From the NCBI GenBank assembly GCA_022845955.1, contig AP025576.1, positions 5,394,001 to 5,458,000 of the forward strand: a stretch of DNA of 64,000 bases, read 5' to 3'. The translations under genes and the position numbers were made by a program. This stretch comes from Lachnospiraceae bacterium (lineage in GTDB: Bacteria; Bacillota; Clostridia; Lachnospirales; Lachnospiraceae). The notes beneath the pieces are model-generated. The model saw nothing but the letters and a program-made list of their open reading frames with translations. It did not search any database and was not told the DNA's origin. Shown one piece after another: positions 9,029 through 16,710 of this stretch. The stretch's first letter is position 1; each line of letters starts with the position of its first letter.

Positions 9029-9117
9029 TTACGGTGAAAGCTCCGTTTCCACCGTATGGATGGCCGTTCGGCCCGGCTGCATTTTATACACTATGCTGCC
9101 CGGTAACCGGGCATGGG
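9029..9117 (-). repeat. About 90-bp structured 3' element, copy 1
   Basis: The segment resembles 34435-34525 along its whole length, for example CCATGCCCGG, GCCGGGC and GTGGAA in both copies. It begins three bases after the stop codon of the solute-binding protein. Read on the minus strand it starts with the hairpin TGCCCGGTTACCGGGCA and ends with a stem TACGGTG…CACCGTA. Both copies abut the stop codon of a glycan gene on the same strand, so it is transcribed as 3' UTR. Function unknown. Confidence 0.6.
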
Positions 9118-9120
9118 CGT

Positions 9121-10536
9121 TTATTGTGCATTTGCCGCATCGTATTCGGACTTCCATCCGTCCACGAATGCCGTTACTACGTTATCCCATTTTCCGGTGC
9201 CCTGTGCATATTCCAGAAGCGCACTGCCCACACCGTTCTTCCACTCTTCGGAAGGCATGGTTGTGAAGTTCCATGAAACGGGTGTTTTTCCGGCTTTTGT
9301 ATATTCATCGTTGGCAACAATCAGCGGATTCGTGGACTGATAGCCGTCTGCAAAAGTCTTGAAAGGAGTTACAAATCCCATCTTGTTTGCAAGGGCGTCA
9401 CGTCCTTCATCACTGGTTACCACCCAGTTCAGGAAATCAAGGGTTGCCTGGATATCTTCCGGTGCTGCGTTCTTATTTACACACCAGTAGTTTTCAGAAC
9501 CGGTACAAAGTCCCTGATTCTCTTCCCCTTCCACGCCAATGTAGATAGGAAGCATTCCCAGATCTTCGTCCGCTACTTCATTGTCCTTGATATCATTGTA
9601 AGCCCATGTGCCGTTCTGGTAGAATACCGCTTCGCCAAGTGCGAATTCGGAAGCGGCATCTTCACCGGTTTTACCGGAAAGGAGACTGGGTTCACAGGTA
9701 GCGTCTGTAATATACAGGTCAAAAATCTGTTTGTAGTTATCCAGATAGGTTCCTTTAATTGCAGGTGAGGAGGTAATTCCATCAGCCTTGTATTCATAAT
9801 AAACAGGAAGGTTGGCAAGATGGGTCTTGAATCTCCAGTCGGAGGAGGCATCAAAACCTGCGGATGTAAAGGCACCTTCTACGCCGAGATCCTCCTTGTG
9901 TGCCTGAATGCCGTCCGCAACCTTTTTCAGCGCTTCAAAATTATTCAGCTGGTCGATGGAGGTGATTTCCGCATCGGGCAGTGCAAAATAATCATTCAGC
10001 AGCGCTTTGTTATAGATGATACCGTAGGTTTCGATAACATATGCCATACCGAGAACGGAGTCGCCTTCCTTCAGTACATAGTCATCACTTTCGATATTCT
10101 TATAAACTTCACTATCCTTCAGGTCATAGCAGTAATCCTTCCAGGATGCCAGGCCTACAGGTCCGTTTACCTGGAACAGGGTAGGCGCTTCTGATTTAGC
10201 CATCTCAGACTTCAGCGTGGATTCATAGGTTCCGGAAGCCGCTGTCACTACCGTTACCGGCACACCGGTTTGCTCCGTATATACTTTAGCCAGCTCCACC
10301 CAGTCCTCTGCCTGTTCCGGTTTGAAATTCAGATAATAAACCTTGCCTTCGCCGCTTGCCGCGGTTGTCTCCGCCGTGCTTTCCGCAGGAGCCTCCGGCT
10401 CCGCCTCAGAACCCGCTTCTGCCGGTGTTTCTGCCGGTGCAGGTGTGCTTTCCGCCCCTGCCTTTGATCCGCAGCCGGCCAGAAGGGCAGAAACCATTGC
10501 TACGCTCAGTAATGCGCTGATCAGTTTCTTTTTCAT
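9121..10536 (-). CDS. Extracellular sugar-binding lipoprotein of ABC importer
   Basis: A 471-residue solute-binding protein (family 1 type). It has a lipoprotein signal peptide (MKKKLISALLSVAMVSALLA) with the lipobox LLAGC and acylated Cys22. An Ala/Glu/Pro/Thr-rich linker of about 45 residues spaces the folded domain from the membrane. The mature domain has features of maltose-type binders (GEAVFYQNGTWAYNDIK, FLNWVVTSDEG). AAAAGGAGAGG precedes the ATG. It is the first gene of the importer operon, behind a good promoter and three abutting LacI-type operators. The ligand is not predictable; no glycosidase is encoded in the same operon. Confidence 0.93.
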   Translation of the reverse strand: MKKKLISALLSVAMVSALLAGCGSKAGAESTPAPAETPAEAGSEAEPEAPAESTAETTAASGEGKVYYLNFKPEQAEDWVELAKVYTEQTGVPVTVVTAASGTYESTLKSEMAKSEAPTLFQVNGPVGLASWKDYCYDLKDSEVYKNIESDDYVLKEGDSVLGMAYVIETYGIIYNKALLNDYFALPDAEITSIDQLNNFEALKKVADGIQAHKEDLGVEGAFTSAGFDASSDWRFKTHLANLPVYYEYKADGITSSPAIKGTYLDNYKQIFDLYITDATCEPSLLSGKTGEDAASEFALGEAVFYQNGTWAYNDIKDNEVADEDLGMLPIYIGVEGEENQGLCTGSENYWCVNKNAAPEDIQATLDFLNWVVTSDEGRDALANKMGFVTPFKTFADGYQSTNPLIVANDEYTKAGKTPVSWNFTTMPSEEWKNGVGSALLEYAQGTGKWDNVVTAFVDGWKSEYDAANAQ

Positions 10537-10571
10537 AATTACCTCTCCTTTTCTTAAATTGCCTAGATTCC

Positions 10572-10607
10572 GGAAACGTTATCGGTAACGTTGTCGGTAA
10601 CGTTTCC
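10572..10607 (-). promoter_or_regulatory. Three abutting 12-bp LacI-type operators
   Basis: GGAAACGTTATC, GGTAACGTTGTC and GGTAACGTTTCC follow each other without a gap. Each is centred on the palindrome AACGTT and approximates GGWAACGTTWCC, the form expected for a LacI-family dimer. The block lies about +8 to +43 relative to the predicted start of transcription and 36 bp before the start codon. The LacI protein encoded at 6009-7058 is the obvious candidate ligand. Confidence 0.75.
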
Positions 10608-10622
10608 AATTGCTATGGTTGT

Positions 10623-10651
10623 ATATTACCACATCATATTTCTTAATGCAA
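10623..10651 (-). promoter_or_regulatory. Sigma-A promoter of the sugar importer operon
   Basis: TTGCAT (10646-10651) and TAATAT (10623-10628) are separated by exactly 17 bp on the minus strand, immediately upstream of the triple operator. Confidence 0.65.
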
Positions 10652-10951
10652 TACTTTTTTGTATATTTTTTATATTAATTTCTATTTTTCTTGTGCTTAA
10701 TATACATTTTGAATAATTATAAGTTTTTTCCACTTTTTTTACCAGCATTTTACATGTATTTTCCTTCTGTTTTCTGGGTAAAAACATGCTGTCCTTTATG
10801 ATTTTAAACATTTTTACCCGAATTATACCATTCAAAAACGCATAAAAATACATTCCGCTGCACGCCAGGCCGACGTCTGCTGCCGCCACGTTTTATACGG
10901 TCCGCGCCGCGCATATGCAGACCTGCCTGATCTGCTGCAGGTTTATCCTGC
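10652..10951. other. AT-rich intergenic stretch, no gene seen
   Basis: This segment is much richer in A+T than its neighbours. A frame of 87 codons exists on the minus strand (10626-10889) but has no ribosome site, no family resemblance and overlaps the importer promoter, so it is not called. A small CTGCAG-rich hairpin lies near the right end. Confidence 0.5.
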
Positions 10952-10987
10952 AGAAAAAAAAGAAGAAATCCCCTGCAGGATTTCTTC
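10952..10987 (-). terminator. Rho-independent terminator of the HAD phosphatase gene
   Basis: On the minus strand GAAGAAATCC pairs with GGATTTCTTC around a TGCAGG loop and is followed by eight T. It sits 17 bases after the stop codon at 11005. Confidence 0.88.
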
Positions 10988-11004
10988 TTGTGTATTTGCT
11001 GTAT

Positions 11005-11829
11005 CTACAACATATATTTTTCCATGATTATAGCTGCCCCGTCATGGTCACAGTCCTCTGTTATTTCCCGCGCCAGCGCCTTCACCCGGGGAACCGCATT
11101 CCCTACCGCAGCCGGAAATCCTGCTGCCTGCAGCATTTCCACATCGTTACTGTTATCCCCTACTGCGATGACCGCTTCCATAGGAATCTGCAGATGATTG
11201 CACAGGATTCTAAGCCCTTCCCCTTTATTAGCCCTCTGTGCATTGATCTCCAGGTTACCCGCCAGGGAGCTTGCCAGGGAAAGCGGAAGCCTTGCTATTT
11301 TCTCAAGCGCTTTCCGGCGGCTGTCGCCATCCTTAAAGAACAGATTAATTTTTTCCACCTCCATGGGATTCTCCCGGTAAAAAGAAAACAGGTTTTCTAC
11401 CTTTACCACACTCTGACGGAACACCTCGTCAAAATCCCCGAGACCGAATGCGGCAAGACGCCGCATATAGGCCGTATCCATAAACGGACGGTTTCCCATA
11501 AAAAAAGAGGTGAGGATATCCTCCCCTTCCACACAGGCAATTACCTTAAGCACAAGCCTGGGCGGTATGGGGATCCGGGCTATATGCTTCTTCTTCTGCA
11601 AATCATATACACATGCGCCGCTCTCGCATATCAGATATTTCATGGAAGGGAAAGCTTCCAGGTAAGCTTCCATTTCACGGATACATCTTCCTGTGGAGAA
11701 AACCACCTGTTTTCCCCGCCGCATGATCTCTTCCATAGCCCTTCCGGCTCTGGGCGTTATTTCCTGCCTGGAATTCAGCAGCGTCCCGTCCATATCCAGG
11801 GCAATCAGCAAATATTCCCTCTCTTTCAT
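11005..11829 (-). CDS. Cof-type HAD-superfamily phosphatase
   Basis: A 274-residue haloacid-dehalogenase hydrolase of the Cof/IIB type. Motif I is LIALDMDGTLLNS (nucleophile and acid/base aspartates), motif II is VVFSTGR, and motifs III/IV are in KGEGLRILCNHL and VIAVGDNSNDVEML. Such enzymes dephosphorylate sugar phosphates, FMN or pyridoxal phosphate in the cytoplasm; the substrate cannot be chosen here. The start at 11829 (MKEREYLL) follows a GGGAGGG site and is preferred to the upstream ATG at 11844. It is monocistronic with its own terminator. Confidence 0.92.
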   Translation of the reverse strand: MKEREYLLIALDMDGTLLNSRQEITPRAGRAMEEIMRRGKQVVFSTGRCIREMEAYLEAFPSMKYLICESGACVYDLQKKKHIARIPIPPRLVLKVIACVEGEDILTSFFMGNRPFMDTAYMRRLAAFGLGDFDEVFRQSVVKVENLFSFYRENPMEVEKINLFFKDGDSRRKALEKIARLPLSLASSLAGNLEINAQRANKGEGLRILCNHLQIPMEAVIAVGDNSNDVEMLQAAGFPAAVGNAVPRVKALAREITEDCDHDGAAIIMEKYML

Positions 11830-11965
11830 CTGTGACCCTCCCATCCTGCCGTAATGCCTATTGATAGTTTACAATATTTCAGCCGGTTTGTCCCGTGTTT
11901 TTTTAGGGCAGAGCGGCTGCGGAAGGATTCAAAGTTACTGAGCACGGAGGGAACAGTAACGATAC

Positions 11966-11998
11966 AAAAAAGAAGGGCATGCTGTTGTCATCCCCTTC
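11966..11998 (-). terminator. Terminator of the 28-residue peptide gene
   Basis: On the minus strand GAAGGG…CCCTTC with a 15-base loop is followed by six T, 20 bases after the stop of the small gene ending at 12018. Confidence 0.7.
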
Positions 11999-12017
11999 CT
12001 CCCAGGTGCTGCCTGTC

Positions 12018-12104
12018 TTATCTTTTTATATTTTCATAATAGACACCGCCGACCACACCTGCCACTATAATAATCACCGATAAAATTGACCAGATATCCC
12101 ACAT
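12018..12104 (-). CDS. 28-residue single-pass membrane micro-protein
   Basis: The frame reads MWDIWSILSVIIIVAGVVGG then VYYENIKR and stop. One hydrophobic helix (residues 5-21) ends in a short basic tail, as expected for a small membrane peptide with its C-terminus on the positive (cytoplasmic) side. The start has an excellent GACAGGAGG site nine bases upstream and a terminator follows closely, so it looks like a complete transcription unit. It lies between a HAD phosphatase and an esterase, all leftward. It could be a regulatory micro-protein or a type I toxin-like peptide; no antisense RNA signal was identified. Confidence 0.65.
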   Translation of the reverse strand: MWDIWSILSVIIIVAGVVGGVYYENIKR

Positions 12105-12198
12105 TGTCTGCTGCCTCCTGTCCGCATTATGTATCTTTCACAGATACCATAGCATGACTGGCAGACAAATACGATATTCCGGGGAGTTCCTTAACGCA

Positions 12199-13182
12199 TT
12201 ATGAACGTGTTATTAGCGGGATCTTAGCGAATGCCCTCTTCATAACGAGACAGCGCCTTGTTACAGACAGCTGTACCAGTTTGTTTTTGTCAAATAAAAC
12301 ATCATATCCATTAAAGGTGCCGCGTATTTCATTCAGCTCCACAGGGACTCCCGCACGTGCCAGACGGTCCGCATAGGCATTTCCCTCATCCCGCAGGCAG
12401 TCAATTTCCTGGGTTTCCACATAAGCGGGCGGAAGCTTCTCCAAAGAAGCGGCGCATAAGGGTGCGGCATACTGCGGTTTGCCGAAATCCCCCTTCTGCA
12501 GATATAAATCCCACATCTGACGGTTCAGATTGGCATTCCATCCGGGCGAATCCACAAACTGACGCATGGACCAGGAGGTCATGCTCCTGTCCGTTACCGG
12601 GTTAATCAGCATCTGAAAACAGATGGGCGGGCCTTTTCTGTCTCTGGCAAGCAGCGTCACAGCCGCCGCGAGGGCACCTCCTGCGCTGTCACCGATCACC
12701 GCTATCCTGTCCTTATCAATTCCCAGCTTTGCGGCATTTCGGGATATCCAGGCAAAAGCCCCGTAGCAATCCTTCACAGGATCCGGATAAGGCTCTCCCA
12801 GCCGGTAATGTACCATAATTACCTTACATCTTATATTTTCCGAATACACCTGGGCCAGCCGGTGTGTGGACGGCCTGTCCCTTAATACAAAAGCGCCTCC
12901 ATGATAATAAATCATACAGGGGGCATTTTTACTGATATTGGCCGGTTCATATATGGTCAGCCCGATTTTTCCGCCGTCTGCAGTACGGATGCTTTTCTTA
13001 CTCCGCTTCATCCCTTTGGCAGGGCGCTGCAGGAAAACACCGGCCTGAAACCACCGGTTTATCAGCCATACCTTTTTCGGCGTTATAATATAGTCCCTGA
13101 AATCGATACGACTCCAGAGACCTCCCACATCCTTTAACTCTTTATCCAATGCATATTTCGAAAACATGTATCCCTTGTGCAT
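12199..13182 (-). CDS. Alpha/beta hydrolase, hormone-sensitive-lipase family esterase
   Basis: A 327-residue cytoplasmic esterase. The oxyanion-hole motif HGGAF is at residues 94-98 and the nucleophile elbow GDSAGG at 164-169 gives Ser166, both characteristic of the bacterial HSL (family IV) group. The later triad acid is expected in the EIDCLRDEG region (D-x-L-R-D-E), as in relatives. The final His is less clear, because the C-terminal part (RGTFNGYDVLFD) lacks the usual H-x-F motif and carries Asn-Gly instead, so activity may be reduced. GAGGTAACC precedes the ATG. Natural substrate unknown. Confidence 0.88.
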   Translation of the reverse strand: MHKGYMFSKYALDKELKDVGGLWSRIDFRDYIITPKKVWLINRWFQAGVFLQRPAKGMKRSKKSIRTADGGKIGLTIYEPANISKNAPCMIYYHGGAFVLRDRPSTHRLAQVYSENIRCKVIMVHYRLGEPYPDPVKDCYGAFAWISRNAAKLGIDKDRIAVIGDSAGGALAAAVTLLARDRKGPPICFQMLINPVTDRSMTSWSMRQFVDSPGWNANLNRQMWDLYLQKGDFGKPQYAAPLCAASLEKLPPAYVETQEIDCLRDEGNAYADRLARAGVPVELNEIRGTFNGYDVLFDKNKLVQLSVTRRCLVMKRAFAKIPLITRS

Positions 13183-13426
13183 ACCGGTTACCTCTTCAAG
13201 AAAAACACGCTATACTGCTTTACAGTACTAATATATCATAACTTCGGTTATAAAATCTACCCCTTTTCCAAAATTCGCTCTTACTGACAACTATAACAGA
13301 TGTAACCGTTCAGATACACCCCTGCTGCCTGTAATATCACGGGCAAAAGGTTATTTCCAAATAAAAACGGGAATACTTTTCTATATATGTAAATGGATAA
13401 TATAAACCGTAAGGCAGGGAGAAAAT

Positions 13427-13975
13427 ATGTTCAGGAAAAAATACAGTTACACAATTTGGGGCATCTTGTTTACAGCCGTACTTGGCACTCTTCTTCATTT
13501 CTTATATGAATGGTCGGGGGAACTCCCCTTGACAGCTCTGTTTTCTCCGGTCAACGAATCTGTCTGGGAGCATCTGAAGCTGCTTTATTTTCCCTTTGTC
13601 CTGTATACACTCTGGGAATTATTCCACGCCTCCCGCGATCCCGCGGTTTTTCTTCCTTCCAGGACCATAGGCCTGGCGGCAGGGCTGATCCTTATTCCCT
13701 TGTTTTTTTATTCCTATACCGCCGTTCTTGGCACCAATTATCTGGCGCTGGACATCACCGTGTTTTTGCTGAGTATCCTGCTGGCATTTTTTCTCAGCAG
13801 CCTGGCAGAAAGAAAAGCCGCTTATCCCAATAAGGATAAGGTCGTGTCCCGCCTTCTCCCCTATCTGAGCCTGGCTGTACTTATTCTGTTATCCGTACTC
13901 TTTATTTATTTCACCTTCCGTGCTCCCCGGCTGCCTCTGTTCCGTGATCCGGTAAAGGGAAGTTACGGGCTTTAA
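13427..13975 (+). CDS. DUF6512-like integral membrane protein
   Basis: A 182-residue membrane protein with about five hydrophobic segments. The conserved-looking N-terminal block includes LLHFLYEWSG and FSPVNESVWEHLKLLYFPF, which I recognise from a widespread Clostridia family listed as DUF6512; no function is known. The ribosome site GGGAG is close to the ATG. It is monocistronic, with hairpins and a terminator after the stop. The 244-bp spacer to the divergent esterase holds only promoter-like A+T-rich sequence. Confidence 0.72.
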   Translation: MFRKKYSYTIWGILFTAVLGTLLHFLYEWSGELPLTALFSPVNESVWEHLKLLYFPFVLYTLWELFHASRDPAVFLPSRTIGLAAGLILIPLFFYSYTAVLGTNYLALDITVFLLSILLAFFLSSLAERKAAYPNKDKVVSRLLPYLSLAVLILLSVLFIYFTFRAPRLPLFRDPVKGSYGL

Positions 13976-14018
13976 GAAATAACAGGTCGTTTCTATAATA
14001 TAGAAACCACAGTAAAAA

Positions 14019-14056
14019 ACAGCGATGCCTTCATTAATGAAGATGCCGCTGTTTCT
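14019..14056 (+). terminator. Hairpin terminator after the DUF6512-like gene
   Basis: ACAGCG pairs with CGCTGT, with an inner stem TTCAT/ATGAA, followed by TTTCT. A further small hairpin (GTTTCTATAATATAGAAAC) lies just upstream. Confidence 0.6.
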
Positions 14057-14091
14057 CTGTAATGAGACACGGGGATCCCAACCATTATTAG

Positions 14092-14451
14092 TTATTCGGT
14101 AATATACCGGTAATCAATATTTTGAATGGAAATTGTAGAACTTGGATTGCCCAGTTTTTCCCTTACTTCCTTGGTAATATTTACATACGAATTCCAAAAA
14201 GCCTCCTGGCTTCTTACTTCAACAGGATTTCTTACCGTTGTTATTATGTGTGCAGTATCTCCTAATGTACATCCTCTTATTTTTCCGCATACAAGCCTGT
14301 CAATGCTTATTAACGCCGTTATGAATATTCCCGATTTTCGGAATTCTTTATTTGCACTTTCTTCCTAAAGATAGGCAATAAATTCTTTTGTGTAAAATTT
14401 AGAATCAACACCAAAAAAGACAATTGTATACCGTTCTGTTTCTGTTATCAC
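14092..14451 (-). pseudogene. Decayed unidentified gene with an internal TAG
   Basis: On the minus strand a single frame runs from a GTG at 14451 to TAA at 14092-14094 (120 codons), interrupted only at codon 29 by TAG (14365-14367). The predicted peptide before the stop ends FYTKEFIAYL, and after it continues EESANKEFRKSG and later SIQNIDYRYITE. Composition is protein-like throughout. There is no ATG or ribosome site at the 5' end, and base composition is richer in A+T than nearby genes. I read it as a remnant of an acquired gene next to the tRNA operon. The family was not recognised. Confidence 0.6.
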
Positions 14452-14591
14452 ACTATTATATAACCTGATATCTTTTTATAATTATTTTATGTTTATTACA
14501 TTATCCCGTTACTCTTTTGTCAATTTACGTGTTTATGGGCAGTCATCAAATACATCCGTCATGGCTGCGGAATATGGGCCGTTAAGAACAC

Positions 14592-14619
14592 AAAAAAAGC
14601 CCTGTAAAACCAAGGCTTT
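14592..14619 (-). terminator. Terminator of the six-gene tRNA operon
   Basis: On the minus strand AAAGCC…GGCTTT with a short loop is followed by a run of T, six bases after the 3' end of tRNA-Lys. Confidence 0.8.
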
Positions 14620-14624
14620 CGAAG

Positions 14625-14697
14625 TGAAGCACGGGGGATTCGAACCCCCGACAACCTGATTAAAAGTCAGGTGCTCTACCGACTGAGCTAGTGCTCC
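14625..14697 (-). tRNA. tRNA-Lys (anticodon TTT)
   Basis: A 73-base cloverleaf. The acceptor GGAGCAC pairs with GTGCTTC (one G-U), the anticodon loop CTTTTAA gives TTT, and the T loop is GTTCGAATC. CCA is not encoded. It is the last gene of the tRNA operon. Confidence 0.96.
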
Positions 14698-14795
14698 TCA
14701 TCTTATTCAGTTACCTTTCCCCAAATTGTAAAAAGTATACATCCGGAAAAAAGAATAAAAAAAAGAATCATATACAAAAGATTCCTTTTGTGCAA

Positions 14796-14867
14796 CTGGG
14801 CTAGCTGGATTCGAACCAGCGAATGCAGGAGTCAAAGTCCTGTGCCTTACCGCTTGGCGATAGCCCA
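14796..14867 (-). tRNA. tRNA-Gln (anticodon TTG)
   Basis: A 72-base cloverleaf with acceptor TGGGCTA/TAGCCCA, an anticodon loop containing TTG, T loop GTTCGAATC and discriminator G. Confidence 0.96.
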
Positions 14868-14871
14868 AGAA

Positions 14872-14946
14872 GGTGGATAAAGGGATTCGAACCCTTGGCC
14901 TCCAGAGCCACAATCTGGCGCGCTAACCAACTGCGCTATACCCACC
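14872..14946 (-). tRNA. tRNA-His (anticodon GTG)
   Basis: The acceptor GTGGGTA pairs with TATCCAC. The anticodon arm CCAGA-TTGTGGC-TCTGG gives GTG. The extra G at position -1, opposite discriminator C, is encoded and included, as expected for tRNA-His. Confidence 0.96.
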
Positions 14947-14977
14947 ATATGGATTATGAAAATTCTCATAACCTCAA

Positions 14978-15051
<74 letters not shown>

Positions 15052-15223
15052 ATATTACGGGAACGCCTGGCGATTAAACAACAGGACTACTCTGACTGAT
15101 GCCGGCAGCTGAAATCTGCCAATCGGGCAGCCGCTTACAAATGCCTGTCCCAAAAAGGACCGCCAGTAAACAGATAATCTACCCGCAAACGGGAAATTAC
15201 CAACAAACAGTTAATCACCCGCA

Positions 15224-15294
15224 AGCGGGTGATGGGAATCGAACCCACGTATCCAGCTTGGAAGGCTGGTGTTCTACCATTGAACTACACCCGC
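15224..15294 (-). tRNA. tRNA-Gly (anticodon TCC)
   Basis: A 71-base cloverleaf with acceptor GCGGGTG/CACCCGC and anticodon arm CCAGC-CTTCCAA-GCTGG giving TCC. Confidence 0.96.
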
Positions 15295-15336
15295 ATATAT
15301 CAAACAAAAACCGTGTACAACTAAAAGTATGGGTAA

Positions 15337-15411
15337 TCGGGGTGACAGGATTCGAACCTGCGACCTCCTGGTCCCAAACCAGGCGCTCTAGCCAAGCTGA
15401 GCCACACCCCG
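15337..15411 (-). tRNA. tRNA-Pro (anticodon TGG)
   Basis: A 75-base cloverleaf with acceptor CGGGGTG/CACCCCG and anticodon arm CCTGG-TTTGGGA-CCAGG giving TGG. It is the first gene of the tRNA operon. Confidence 0.96.
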
Positions 15412-15445
15412 GTTTCTGCTCACCTTTAGCCGTGACGCAGAAGTT

Positions 15446-15474
15446 ATTATATAACACCCATCAGCATATGTCAA
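15446..15474 (-). promoter_or_regulatory. Strong sigma-A promoter of the tRNA operon
   Basis: On the minus strand consensus TTGACA (15469-15474) and TATAAT (15446-15451) are spaced by exactly 17 bp, 35 bp before tRNA-Pro. Confidence 0.9.
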
Positions 15475-15504
15475 CGGATATTTTGAATTTTCTTACCAAT
15501 TTTT

Positions 15505-15984
15505 TTACAAAAAATTCAAATGGTAATGAACCTGGCCGTCCCTGTCAAGATCCATAAGGATATAAGAGGGCCTGCGCCCTTCCTGGCGCGGAAACGAAAG
15601 GCTGCCCGGATTGATCGCGGTAACCTCCTTGTCCACATCGATGACCGGCTTATGGGTGTGGCCATACATAACTATATCAACGCCTCTGGCCCTGGCTTCC
15701 TCCTTCAGTATGGAATTTCCCATGGATACATAGTAATTATGGCCATGGGTAAGCCATACCCTGTATTTCCCCACATCAAATTCCCTTTCCCTGGGAAGAT
15801 CCGTAAAAAAATCGTTATTACCGGCCACAATTTCCACCGGGCAGTCCGCACCGGCCTTATAAAGCTCCTCGCTTCCTTCGGAATCGCCGCAGTGTATAAG
15901 CATATCTATAGGTTTTATGCGTTCTATTAAAGCAAGGAATCTGTCATCTCTGCGATGGGTATCGCTGATTATCAATACCTTCAT
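15505..15984 (-). CDS. YfcE/MJ0936-type metallophosphoesterase
   Basis: A 159-residue cytoplasmic phosphodiesterase. All calcineurin-like metal motifs are present: ISDTH (residues 6-10), HCGD, GNND, TH and GHTH. The family hydrolyses model phosphodiesters with Mn2+; the physiological substrate is uncertain. It follows the rdgB gene by 39 bases and is probably co-transcribed with it and the upstream RNA methyltransferase. A GAGGGAACAGAGG ribosome region precedes the ATG. Confidence 0.92.
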   Translation of the reverse strand: MKVLIISDTHRRDDRFLALIERIKPIDMLIHCGDSEGSEELYKAGADCPVEIVAGNNDFFTDLPREREFDVGKYRVWLTHGHNYYVSMGNSILKEEARARGVDIVMYGHTHKPVIDVDKEVTAINPGSLSFPRQEGRRPSYILMDLDRDGQVHYHLNFL

Positions 15985-16023
15985 CCTCTGTTCCCTCTTT
16001 CCTCATGTGTACCGGAATCCGGA

Positions 16024-16632
16024 CTACAGGATTCCGTCAAGACGCTCCTTCATCATGCGCAGCGCATTCCCTCTGTGGCTGATTTGGTTCTTTGTCACGC
16101 TGTCCAGCTCCGCGGTGGAACAGCCGTATTCCTCCACATAAAAAATAGGATCATAACCAAAGCCATTGGTACCCTTTTCTTCCCAGCCGATATATCCCTC
16201 AATGATACCTCTGACCACAAACTCCTCCGGTTCATCGCCCGGTATGACCGCGGCAATGGCACAAACAAACCTGGCTGTACGCTCTTCTTTGGGGACGCCG
16301 TCTAAGCGGCCTATCAGATTTGCATTTTTAATCCGGTACGAGGTGTCTTCGCCCATATATCTGGCGGAATAAATGCCCGGCTCCCCGCCCAGGTAATCAA
16401 TCTCCAGGCCGGAATCGTCCGCCAGGACAATATCGCCCTTACCGGCACAGGCGGCCACCGCCCTTGCCTTAATCAGTGCATTTTCCTCAAAGGTACTTCC
16501 ATCCTCCACAATATCAGCCGCTATCCCGGCTTCCTTCATAGACAGCACCTGCAGTTCCGGATTATCAAGAATCATGCGGATTTCCCGCATCTTCCCTTCG
16601 TTTCCCGTAGCAAAAATAACTCTCCTGCTCAT
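16024..16632 (-). CDS. rdgB: XTP/dITP diphosphatase (Ham1/RdgB)
   Basis: A 202-residue Ham1-family pyrophosphatase that removes non-canonical purine nucleotides (dITP, XTP) from the pool. Signatures are ATGNEGKMREI near the N-terminus, DDSGLEIDYLGGEPGIYSAR in the middle and FGYDPIFY plus SHRGNALRMM at the end; SHR closes the substrate pocket. The length is typical. It sits between an RNA methyltransferase and a YfcE-type phosphodiesterase in one leftward series, an arrangement common in Clostridia. Confidence 0.96.
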   Translation of the reverse strand: MSRRVIFATGNEGKMREIRMILDNPELQVLSMKEAGIAADIVEDGSTFEENALIKARAVAACAGKGDIVLADDSGLEIDYLGGEPGIYSARYMGEDTSYRIKNANLIGRLDGVPKEERTARFVCAIAAVIPGDEPEEFVVRGIIEGYIGWEEKGTNGFGYDPIFYVEEYGCSTAELDSVTKNQISHRGNALRMMKERLDGIL

Positions 16633-16658
16633 TTATCCTGTACTCCATCCGTTTTATT

Positions 16659-16702
16659 CCCGCGGACAAGGGGCCAAGTTCGCCTTGGCGGCTGCCGCCG
16701 GG
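16659..16702. repeat. Short palindromic intergenic repeat (CGCGG…GCCAA/TTGGCG…CTGCCG)
   Basis: CCCGCGGACAAGGGGCCAAG faces CTTGGCGGCTGCCGCCGGG across a tiny loop. A longer copy of the same design lies at 32340-32418, and part of the arm (TTGGCGACTGC) also occurs in the 25585-25842 family. It fills the gap between rdgB and the methyltransferase gene. Confidence 0.45.
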
Positions 16703-16710
16703 TATCTGGC

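Noticed and set aside
10572-10607. Tandem 12-mers considered as a small CRISPR-like or VNTR array
   Set aside because: There are no spacers, and each unit is an AACGTT-centred operator right after a promoter, so a regulatory reading fits better.
10626-10889. 87-codon minus-strand frame in AT-rich DNA
   Set aside because: It has no ribosome site and overlaps the importer promoter. The lysine/isoleucine-rich product looks like translated AT-rich spacer.
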